This document shows, in pieces, positions 9,379 through 16,335 of a DNA stretch of 21,919 nucleotides (the stretch's first letter is position 1; each line of letters opens with the position of its first letter). Origin of the DNA: Auxenochlorella pyrenoidosa. Its lineage: Eukaryota > Chlorophyta > Trebouxiophyceae > Chlorellales > Chlorellaceae. The notes beneath the pieces are model-generated. The model was not told where the DNA came from and ran no database searches. It saw nothing but the letters and a program-made list of their open reading frames with translations. Both the position numbers and the translations under genes were made by a program. Location of the stretch: positions 480,871 to 502,789 of the forward strand of contig KQ481938.1 of NCBI GenBank assembly GCA_001430745.1, written 5' to 3'.

Positions 9379-9624
9379 GTGAGTGTGGTGGGGCTGGGCT
9401 GCCTTCTGCAGCTCGCGGCTGTGCTTGCTTGGCGGCTGCGGGGTGCCAGGCCAGGGGGTGGAGGAGAGTGGTGCTGAGGGTTTAGGGTTCAGGTAAGGGG
9501 AGCACTGCAAGTTGCTGTCTGCCTGCCAGCTCAGCGCCTAGCACATTCACCGGCCGCCCATTGGCAGATGCAGCCAATTGCATAACGTGGCTTGCTGCAC
9601 ACGCCCCCTTTCACTCCAGCGCAG

Positions 9625-9744
9625 ATGACAAGCTGCGGCACCTGCGCACGTGTGCAGGTGCACCTGCCTGCCTCGGCTGATAGCATCAAGACCAAGGTGG
9701 ACGAAACTCGCAACCAGATAGGGCTGCGTGGTGGCAATGAGTGA
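9625..9744 (+). CDS. Candidate small exon or relic, 39 codons
   Basis: After the acceptor-like ctccagcgcag, a 39-codon frame runs to a TGA at 9742-9744. It reads VQVHLPASADSIKTKVDETR and then NQIGLRGGNE, with a balanced composition suggesting real or once-real coding sequence. The donor-like GTGATGCC just at its end recurs near 10998 as gtgagtgatgcc, part of the duplicated block there. No start or partner exon can be assigned with confidence. Confidence 0.3.
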   Translation: MTSCGTCARVQVHLPASADSIKTKVDETRNQIGLRGGNE

Positions 9745-9869
9745 TGCCTGTGTGCAAGCCATGTGGACAGTGTGGGCAGCCGGGCATGGCCCCATGGGTG
9801 CACGCGTGTGTGCAGCAGGAGTGCAGGCATCGCCCATGCCGTGTTGCGCACCGCTGGGCTGCCTGCTGC

Positions 9870-9922
9870 CTGCTGCTGCCGCTGCTGCTGCTGCTGCCGC
9901 CGCCGCTGCTGCTGCTGCTGCC
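9870..9922. repeat. CTG/CCG-rich simple repeat
   Basis: A run of CTGCTG, CCG and CTG triplets that is a simple repeat. A related CTG/TTG-rich run occurs at 11125-11175 at the corresponding place of the duplicated block. Confidence 0.8.
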
Positions 9923-9926
9923 CCGG

Positions 9927-10100
9927 TACACCACAGAGGCGCGCCACAGGGCGATGCTGGACAATGCCATGCTTGTTTGGGCTTGAAGTCTGCCCCATCT
10001 CAATGCAACTTGCGACACAGGGCATGGCGCCGGCGGCGCTGGGTGCGGCCATGGCCGCCATCCCGGCGGCACTCAAAGGCGCCTGCTGCTGCTAGTGCCA
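9927..10100 (+). repeat. Mosaic block, copy 1 (YTTE segment plus following helix)
   Basis: 9927-9986 reads YTTEARHRAMLDNAMLVWA and a stop. The next 110 bases resemble 11546-11690, both passing CAATGCAAC/CAACATGCGACACAG and ATGGCGCCGG. The related plus-strand segment at 11493-11549 reads FTTEVRRKVVLDHALLVA and a stop. A third related piece lies in inverse orientation at 11396-11330. I cannot name the ancestral gene. Confidence 0.6.
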
Positions 10101-10295
10101 GTGGCGCGTTTGAGCGCCGCTGTCGTGGTGGCCGTGGGCACGCCCGGCGCCCTCTGCTGCGTTCCTGCCTCGCTGCCAGCGCTGCGGCTGAGCGAGGAGA
10201 GGGGAGGCCGCGCATGTGGTTGCCAACTTCTGGCAGCCTGGCTGCTCTAGCGGGCCTGACGGTGGTGCCTGACACCATTGCCGGCCACTGCAGCC

Positions 10296-10545
10296 TCACT
10301 GCAGCTGGATCATGCTTTCCCAGGTGGCCTTGGCATCGGCCTGCTTCTCTGCTGCAGCCTGGTGCTGGATGGGGGGCTGCGCCAGCTGGGCAGCCATCCC
10401 CGGCTCCGCCTCTGATTGACCTGTCAGAGCGGCCTCGTCTGCTTGTTTCTTCTTGCCTTCACTCACTAGACGCTTGGCGCTGTTGCGCAGGGCGCAGAGA
10501 GGGGTAACCGAGGCCTCGTGCAGGGCAGAGGCGAAGCAAGTGGGC
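10296..10545 (-). pseudogene. Inverted copy of the coiled-coil-like segment
   Basis: Read on the minus strand, this segment aligns without gaps for about 75 residues to the plus-strand segment ending at 10803: ALRNSAKRLVSEGKKKQ against TLHDIAERLEADVQKLQ, and EAEPGMAAQL against DAEPGIADQL; both end ESMIQ plus two residues and a stop. The two copies meet head to head near 10548. Both frames are open across the matched part. It lacks a convincing start of its own, so I call it a relic. Confidence 0.5.
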
Positions 10546-10587
10546 GCACATGATGCCCTCTGCTTTATCTTTGCCCTGCTCAAGGCC

Positions 10588-10803
10588 ATGCGTACCCCTC
10601 TCATCACCCTGCACGACATTGCCGAGCGTTTGGAGGCTGACGTCCAGAAGCTTCAAGCAGCCAAGGCCGAGCTGCAGGGCCTGGTGGATGCGGAGCCAGG
10701 AATTGCTGACCAGCTGACGCGGTCCTCCAGCCTGCACCAGGCGGCAGCAGGCCAGGTGGCCGGTGCCAATGACACCCTGGAAAGCATGATCCAGCAGGAG
10801 TGA
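10588..10803 (+). CDS. Small coiled-coil-like ORF or terminal exon, 71 aa
   Basis: From an ATG at 10588 the frame reads MRTPLITLHDIAERLEADVQ, KLQAAKAELQGLVDAEPG, a Gln/Ala-rich helix, and ends ESMIQQE. Charged heptad-like spacing suggests a coiled coil. Similarity to the inverted copy at 10296-10545 starts upstream of this ATG (ALCFIFALLKAM), so the segment was probably the last exon of a longer gene. A third, frameshifted copy lies at about 11901-12096. Whether this copy is expressed cannot be told from sequence. Family not recognised. Confidence 0.4.
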   Translation: MRTPLITLHDIAERLEADVQKLQAAKAELQGLVDAEPGIADQLTRSSSLHQAAAGQVAGANDTLESMIQQE

Positions 10804-10836
10804 GGCTGCGGCAGCCGCCGCCGGTGACGCTGCCCG

Positions 10837-10918
10837 CGGGCGTTGCAATGCCTACACTGGTATGCATCTGTGCATGCACCCTGCCCATGCCAAGCAGTGC
10901 ATGCTGCACTGTGGTTGT
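10837..10918 (+). repeat. Direct repeat shared with 12369-12445
   Basis: Both stretches run GTTGCAATGC, a GGTATGC/GGCATGC motif, CTGTGCA, and CCAATGCCAAGCAGTGCAT or a close variant, ending at a TACTGC/GCTGC motif. They mark part of a duplicated block about 1.5 kb apart in the same orientation. Confidence 0.6.
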
Positions 10919-11124
10919 GCAGAACTGCCAAAAGTGGAGCTGCCGCTGCTCTCCCTTCAAGGCCTGTCGCCAGGTCGGGGTGCTGAAGCCGGTGTCGGTG
11001 AGTGATGCCTGCAGGTGTGGACAGCTTGGGGCCGTGCATGGCCTCGAGGTCGCTGATGCAGGTGCGTGCAGCAGCCCCCAATGGGGGCATCATTGCCATG
11101 CCGTACTGCGCACCGCTAAGCTCG

Positions 11125-11225
11125 CTACTGGCTGTTGTTGCTTGCTGCTGCTGTTGCTGTTGTTGTTGCTGCGCAGCAACAGCATGCTGAGCAGCAGCGC
11201 AGCATGCTGCTGCTGCTGTCCCCCT
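11125..11225. repeat. CTG/TTG simple repeat with AGCATGCTG motifs
   Basis: Triplet-rich DNA (CTG, TTG) followed by several copies of GCAGCATGCTG-like sequence that can pair with itself. It occupies the place of the CTG run at 9870-9922 in the other copy of the block. Confidence 0.6.
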
Positions 11226-11308
11226 GGCCCATCCTCAAAGAGTGGCACAAGCCATGGCCATGGCACACTGTCCTGGAGCCTGCAGCTCAAATCGCTGCTC
11301 CCTGCGTG

Positions 11309-11328
11309 CCCCCCCCCCCCCCCCCCCC
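11309..11328 (+). repeat. Poly-C homopolymer, 20 bases
   Basis: Twenty consecutive C residues. In the inverse orientation this follows the minus-strand YTTEVRHKATL segment. The length should be treated as uncertain, since sequencing often miscounts such runs. Confidence 0.9.
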
Positions 11329-11329
11329 A

Positions 11330-11396
11330 AGGCTGCCAGTGCCACTAGCGCTGCAGCCTGGCCCAGAGTCGCCTTGTGGCGCACCTCTGTGGTGTA
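11330..11396 (-). repeat. Inverted YTTE segment (mosaic block, copy 3)
   Basis: On the minus strand the sequence reads YTTEVRHKATLGQAAALVAL, matching the plus-strand YTTEARHRAMLDNAML at 9927 and FTTEVRRKVVLDHALL at 11493. It is open past the motif, where the other two stop, and runs into the C20 tract read as poly-Gly. Confidence 0.55.
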
Positions 11397-11492
11397 AAGG
11401 CGCTGCCGCATTCACCAGACTGAGCTGCGGGGGCTGCTCCTGGCCTGCATGGGCCTCCTGCTCGTGCCTGTTGGTGTCTGCGGCAGCCAATT

Positions 11493-11690
11493 TTCACCAC
11501 AGAGGTGCGCCGCAAGGTTGTGCTTGACCATGCCTTGCTTGTTGCTTGAAGTCTGTCTGCTCGCAATGCAACATGCGACACAGGCCATGGCGCCGGTGGC
11601 ACTGGCGCGGGCATTGCCACCCTCACAGCGGCGCTCGTAGGTGCCGCTGCCAGTGCCACCAGCGCCCAAGAGCGCCGCTGTGATGGTGGG
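11493..11690 (+). repeat. Mosaic block, copy 2 (FTTE segment plus following helix)
   Basis: 11493-11549 reads FTTEVRRKVVLDHALLVA and a TGA at the same place as copy 1 (9927-9986, one residue longer). The following sequence matches 9987-10130 through ATGGCGCCGG and the GAGCGCCGCTGT motif. With a change of frame it can be read as a small-residue helix, IATLTAALVGAAASATSAQ, suggesting that the source encoded a membrane-like segment. Confidence 0.55.
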
Positions 11691-11749
11691 GTGGAGAGAG
11701 AGTACGCCGGTGGGCGTCGATTGAGGAAACTGGCCAGGGTTGGGCAGCC

Positions 11750-11835
11750 CTTGCGGCCTTGTCTGGCTGTCGGCCTCTGGATGCAGGACAGTCCCGTCCT
11801 GGGCGGCAAACAGCATCACCATCGCGCCGCGGTGG
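11750..11835 (-). pseudogene. Inverted relic related to 11880-11960
   Basis: The minus strand reads VMLFAAQDGTVLHPEADSQT, matching the plus-strand LVLLFGAQDRTVERAETDRQ that begins about 50 bases further right. The pair forms a local inverted repeat. Both relate to the HDIAERLEADVQ part of the segment at 10588-10803. Confidence 0.45.
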
Positions 11836-11879
11836 TGGTGGCCATGGGCGCGCCCCGCACCCGGACCCTCACCTCTGCC

Positions 11880-12096
11880 ATGCTGCTGGCGCTGGTGTTG
11901 CTGTTTGGCGCCCAGGACCGGACTGTCGAGCGCGCCGAGACCGACCGCCAGGCAAGGCCACCCTGCATTGCCTGATGCATGCAAAGCCCGGGATTTCTGC
12001 CCAGCCGGCGCAGCCCCCCATCCTGCACCAGGTGGCAGCAGACCTGGAGGACGATGCTGCACCGATGCGATGCATCGCATGATCCTGCTGCAGTGA
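11880..12096 (+). pseudogene. Frameshifted third copy of the coiled-coil-like segment
   Basis: The first half reads LVLLFGAQDRTVERAETDRQ in one frame. The second half reads LMHAKPGISAQPAQPPILHQ in another, matching LVDAEPGIADQLTRSSSLHQ of the copy at 10588-10803. A frame change lies near 11955. The last part passes through a third frame (HRMILLQ and a stop, against ESMIQQE). It cannot encode the family protein as it stands. Confidence 0.5.
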
Positions 12097-12551
12097 AGCC
12101 GCAGCGGTGTGCGTCGGTGCCAGGCGCCGCAGTCGGGCCTGCTCAGGGCAGGCTGCCTCCCAGGAACTGGCAGCCACGTATGCACCCTCCCCTTTCCGTC
12201 CTGCTCTCCCTGGCCAGCTGCCCATGCCCTGCTGCCGAACTGCTGTGTTGTAAGCACAGCTGCTGTCAACTGCTGATTTGCAACGCTGATAAATTTGCAA
12301 CCGGTTCGCACTCAAGCAAGCACACAGGATAGTGCAAGGCGTTCAGGGGCATCTGCTTGTTGCTCCCAGGTGTTGCAATGCGGGCGCTGGCATGCGGCTG
12401 TGCAGGGGTTCCGCCAATGCCAAGCAGTGCATACTGCGCCTTATGATGCAGGAGAGTCAGGCTCAGAGCTGCCTGCTGGTCTCCCGGTGGCCGCCAGCCG
12501 TGCACCACTTCAGCTGTGCAGCCTGGGAGCACTGTTGTTTTGCCCGTTGCC
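12097..12551. other. End of the repeat mosaic and 5' flank of the next gene
   Basis: 12130-12200 is an inverse match to 10195-10260 (minus strand reads GRVHTWLPVPGRQPAL, plus copy reads GRPRMWLPTSGSLAAL in the same relative frame). 12369-12445 is the direct repeat described at 10837. The last 100 bases should hold the promoter and 5' UTR of the gene starting at 12552, but no motif stands out. Confidence 0.45.
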
Positions 12552-14586
12552 ATGCTGCTGCGCCGCTGCAGCCGGGCAGCCATGGGCCACTCCCACGTCT
12601 CCAGAATGCCCTGGAGCAAGCCTGTGGGCAGCGCCCAGGCCGCCGCCGCCGCTCCTGGCGACCCCAGCGGCTCGCAGGGCGACTCCCACAGCCAGCAGGT
12701 CGCAGAGGAGGTACTCAAAGAGGGCCTGCCGAGAGTGCCGAGGCACCTGAAGGCAAGTCCAAGGTCGGGTGTCAGGGGCGCCGGCGCCGGCGCCGCCAGC
12801 ACCGCCGCCGCACCTGGCAGGGCAAGGGCGCCCCTGCTGATCACCTGCATGCCAGAACCCGGGCTGCACGGGGTTGCATTGCAGCAACTCTGTAGGCATG
12901 CACTCGTGCTGTCATGAGTCGGAGCTGTTCTGCCCCCTCTCCTTCCTTGGGATTGGGCCTGCGGGCGCAGTCAGCAGACTGTGTTGCAGGGGGCCCACCG
13001 CCCCAAGAAGCTGCAGATGGCACTTCAAAGCCCATCATTCTCCATCTCAAACTCTAAAGCACGTGCTTGCCCCACGGCCTGCCATCATCATCACTGCCGC
13101 CCACAGGACCCCGAGAGCGTGGCCAACAAGGCGCTCAAGGAGGCGGCGCGCGAGATGGAGCGCAGGGAGGCACTGACCCGGCAGGACCACGCCGTCCCCA
13201 GGGGCGGCCTGGCGGCAGAGGCGCAGGTGCCTGGCTTGGCTCGGGTGGTCCTGGGCACCAGCTGCTCAGCAGGCTGCCCAAGGGCCACGCACATGGGGTG
13301 CCTGCCCAGCAGGGCGGCAGGCATGCCAATCAGGGCGCCTGGTTGTGTCAGGCAGCACAGCCCAGGAAAACAGCGCCGCCGGCGAGAATCCAGTTGGTGG
13401 CCAGGCCGGCGGGAGTTGCAGGGCTAGTTGAGCACGCCCACACCCCAGGCAGGGCTGCCCCAGGCAGGGCTGCCCCAGGCAGGGCTGCGCCACCCCTGAC
13501 AGCTGCCCATTCCCTCTGCCCTCGCGGCACTTGCGCCACGCGCAGTCTGCTGCCGCCCATTTCCTCTGCCCTCGCGGCGCTTGCACCTGTGCAGTCTGCC
13601 GCCGCCCACCGGCTGCACCCAGAAGAGAGCGAGGTCGCTGCGCTGGTGCGCCGCCGCGTGGCGGCAGAGCTGGGCGGGCCGGAGGCTGACGCCCTGGCTG
13701 ATGCCATCATCGAGGTGTGTAGCGGCAGCTAGGCAGCAGGGGGAGGGGGTGAGCTGGCGGCGCGGCCAGGCGTGCATCTACTGGGGCAGTGCAGCAGCGC
13801 CGGTGGCGAAGCGGGTGGGAGGGTGGTGCGTGGGGTTGCACGCCGGCCGCAGCCAGCTTGCGCCTGTGCGCTACAGAAAAGCAGAGCGCTGCCGCTCCGC
13901 TGCGCAGCGCAGGGTGCTTCAGCGGGAATTGCTCGCGGGCAGAGCAGGCCATGCATCGCCTCTCACCTCGCTGTCCCCTGCCCATCAGCTGGCTTGCAGG
14001 CGGCGGAGGCGCGGGCGGCGCGCCAGCCACTGGAGAAGCGCCCACACACGGTGGAGGAGCTGCTGCAGGCAGGGGGTGAGTTTTTGGGGCTTAACCGGTA
14101 GCCGCGCCCGCCAAGTATCCGTGCATGGCACGTGCATGCAATCCCTCTTTTGCTCTTCTGGCATCAGCTGGCGCATCTGCCCCTGCCCTCTGGCACCCGC
14201 TGCCTGCAGCCAGCGAGCTGGAGCACCGAGAGTCGGCCGAAGGCAGGCGGCACGAGCGGCACGGCCTGGCAGCACGGGCCCAGGCGCGGCTGCATGCATG
14301 GCGGCCTGCGGGGGCGTGTCTGCATGCATGCCAGACAGGGGTGTGCAACGGTGCCCTGTACAGAGCACTGCATGCACAGCAGCGTTGGCGCGGTCCACGG
14401 CAGGCGGCAGCACTTGCCAGCGGCCACCTTTTCGGCCTCCTCATCGCCATCAGGTTGCTTCCCCCACCCTTCCATGCTGCCCTGCAGTCTGTGGCGGACC
14501 GCGCCGCCCACGGGCGCCACCCGGCTGTGGAGGACAAGGTGCTGGAGAGGCTGAACCAGCCGGGAAGCGGCTTCTGCGAGGGCTGA
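12552..14586 (+). CDS. Six-exon gene, probably organelle-targeted, unknown function (262 aa)
   Basis: Model: exons 12552-12752, 13107-13226, 13595-13714, 14000-14075, 14168-14340 and 14488-14586. Phases 0, 0, 0, 1 and 0 agree at all joins and the total is 263 codons. The first intron would be a GC-AG intron with the consensus donor AAG|GCAAGT. The protein starts MLLRRCSRAAMGHSHVSRMP, basic, Ser/Ala-rich and acid-free, as expected of a mitochondrial (or plastid) presequence. The rest is a set of charged helices: VAEEVLKEGLPRVPRHLK, VANKALKEAAREMERREALT, HPEESEVAALVRRRVAAELG, KRPHTVEELLQAG and a C-terminal HPAVEDKVLERLNQPGSG. An additional exon at 12990 (GAHRPKKLQMAL) is also open and in phase, and could be included by reading through to 13226. 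I do not recognise the family. Exons 3 and 6 are the surest; exon 5's donor at 14340 is the weakest. Confidence 0.55.
13443..13487 (+). repeat. 15-bp minisatellite, three perfect units
   Basis: The unit CCCCAGGCAGGGCTG occurs three times in a row in the intron between 13226 and 13595. Confidence 0.95.
13505..13600 (+). repeat. 49-bp tandem duplication spanning a 3' splice site
   Basis: Two adjacent copies each contain CTCTGCCCTCGCGGC, a pyrimidine-poor tract, GCAG and TCTGC(T/C)GCCGCCCA. Candidate acceptors therefore end at 13545 and 13594. Only the second keeps the frame of the 40-codon exon; the first is 49 bases upstream and shifts it. Confidence 0.8.
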
Positions 14587-14837
14587 TTTAGCCGGAGAGC
14601 GGGATCTGCGAGGTCCGAGCCAGCAGCCGACCGGGGGCGCAGCGGCAGCTCTGGTGGCTCGAGAAGGCGCGGCAGGCGGAGCGGGGCCGCCGGCGGAGGA
14701 GCATCTGCCAGCGTCATGAATTAAGTTCGGTTGCTGCTCAAGTTCATGCAGGACCCATGCATGGATTTTGCAGGTTTAAAAGTCGTCTTGTCCTCCTGGC
14801 TGCAGAAACCGCCCAGGGATCACGTGGCCGCGTGTTG
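14587..14837. other. 3' flank of the six-exon gene
   Basis: GC-rich sequence to about 14716, then a more AT-rich stretch (TGAATTAAG, TTTAAAAG) that probably contains the end of the transcript. No gene seen. Confidence 0.5.
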
Positions 14838-14995
14838 CCCTGCCAATGCCTGTGGGCAGCCATGCCTTACAGACGGTCGATGGCATGAAGTGCCAGCAAA
14901 TCCCTCCTCTATGAACATCTCCCTCTGGATAGAGAGTCAGGGCGTCACCAGCAGCCTGCCTGCACTGGCGCCCATCTGGGGGTTGGGTCCACTAC

Positions 14996-15140
14996 CAATC
15001 AGCGCTGATCAGCGTCAGTGCCTAATCGGCGCTTCGAGGCAGTGCGAGCACCGATCAGCGCTGGCGGCGAGCGCCAAACGGCGCCAGAAAGCGAGCCCGC
15101 TGATCGGCGCTGGATGTGTGGCAGCGCCGATCAGCGGTGA
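14996..15140. repeat. Left subterminal repeat cluster
   Basis: Several copies of GATCAGCGC, ATCGGCGC and their reverse complements, spaced 10-40 bases apart, e.g. CAATCAGCGCTGATCAGCG at its start. The motif is itself nearly palindromic. Confidence 0.8.
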
Positions 15141-15984
15141 AAAGCACCCTGAAATCAACTGTCCCCAGGCTGGCCAGCAGCTGCCAGCCTCTGCGCCTAC
15201 TGCCCCTGTGAAGTAGAATTCCGGGTGATGAGAGTGCTGAAGAGCACTGTTGGGAAGATCACTGTGCAGCTGCTGGACTGGCGGCAGTCCACGCGTCCGA
15301 GCGTGCGCGGCCAAAGCGCGCATCTGCTGGATGCAAGGGTACTGCTGGCTTCCCCAGCAAGCCTCGTAAACACACTAACGCTCGCTCACTGGGTATACCG
15401 AGTGGTAAGAAACAGACGAGGCTGTCTGCAGGGTGAAGAACTTGAGAGGCAGTGGGGGCCGTTGGCAGCGGTTGGTGTCGCGCAGGCAGGGCAGCAGTTG
15501 GCTGCATAGCTGCGGAACCCCACTAGCGGCGGCTCGTTGGTGATCGCAGGCTTCACTAAGCCAGAGGCAGCCGCAAAGGCAACGCTTGGCCGGCTGCAAG
15601 AACGGGTTGTTCGCGAGCTCACCGCTTTCAGCTTCCTGCGGCCGCGCATACCAACCGAGATCACGCTCGTAGGAACGGAATAACGCGAAAGCGGGCTGCT
15701 GGGGCCTACAGTTGCCAACTAACCTGACAGGCACGGCATGCAAGCCATACCTCATGCAGCGAGCTGGCAGCGGGATTGCCTCTGTGCCATGCTAGAGTAT
15801 CATGTTTGTCATTACTACTGCTCTTGAAAGAGCCCAAGTCTCACAAGAGTGTTTGCCAGGGCACTTGGAAAGGAATGCTGGCCTGGGTGTATGGCCACAG
15901 CAGGACATTTTGCCGTCCTCCGCCTGATCGGGGCCCGCCCGCCCAACCGCGCAACAATGCGCCAGTTGGTGCAAATGAGTGCTA

Positions 15985-16190
15985 GTGCTTGGCAGAGCGC
16001 TGATTGGCACTAAGGGATGCAGCGCCAATTGGGCGCTGATCAGCGGCAGCGCTGATTGGCGCAGTGGCAACAGCGTTGGCACCAATCGGCGCCTAGCCTG
16101 GGCGCTGATCGGCGCTAATCGTCATCAGCGGTTCCAAGCGCTGTTGCCATAGCAGCGCTGATTGGGCACCAAAGCTGGTTGGTGCTCATC
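15985..16190. repeat. Right subterminal repeat cluster
   Basis: Repeated GCGCTGATTGGC, GCGCTGATCAGC and CCAATCGGCGC motifs, the same family as in the left cluster, mostly in the inverse order, as expected of a two-ended element. Confidence 0.8.
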
Positions 16191-16335
16191 AGTAGTGGGT
16201 CCAACCCCCAGGGCCTGCCGGGCACGCTGCGCCTGACGTGGATGCCCAGCATTGCTGCATGGATGTGCTCGCGCCATCTGCCCTCGAGCCCTTGCGACTG
16301 TCTATCACGGTGGTTCCAAACACGTAAAAGCAGCC

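Larger units (their letters stand above)
14976..16211. mobile_element. Terminal-inverted-repeat element, 1.24 kb, non-autonomous
   Basis: The left end CTGGGGGTTGGGTCCACTAC (14976-14995) pairs with the right end at 16192-16211, 18 of 20 positions. Just inside both ends are clusters of a short motif, GCGCTGAT(C/T)(A/G)GCGC and its reverse, at about 14996-15140 and 15985-16185, typical of subterminal repeats bound by a transposase. The duplicate at 18930-18975 lacks the whole block: there the flanks CACTGGCGCC and TGCC(A/G)(A/G)GCACGCTGCGCC join directly. This shows insertion or excision. No transposase is evident; the longest inner frame (minus, 15375-15755) is not recognisable. The embedded CACTA next to the ends hints at the CACTA class, but the tips are longer than CACTA and I cannot fix a clean target-site duplication (a 3-bp GCC is possible). 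Confidence 0.75.

Noticed and set aside
9476..9493. Telomere-like GGGTTTAGGGTT
   Set aside because: Only about one and a half units of TTTAGGG; too short to call an interstitial telomere.
13443..13487. Three 15-bp repeats as a CRISPR-like array
   Set aside because: Units are directly adjacent with no spacers, inside an intron of a eukaryotic gene; it is a minisatellite.
15375..15755. Minus-strand frame inside the TIR element as a transposase remnant
   Set aside because: I recognise no catalytic motif or family pattern in any frame of this stretch.
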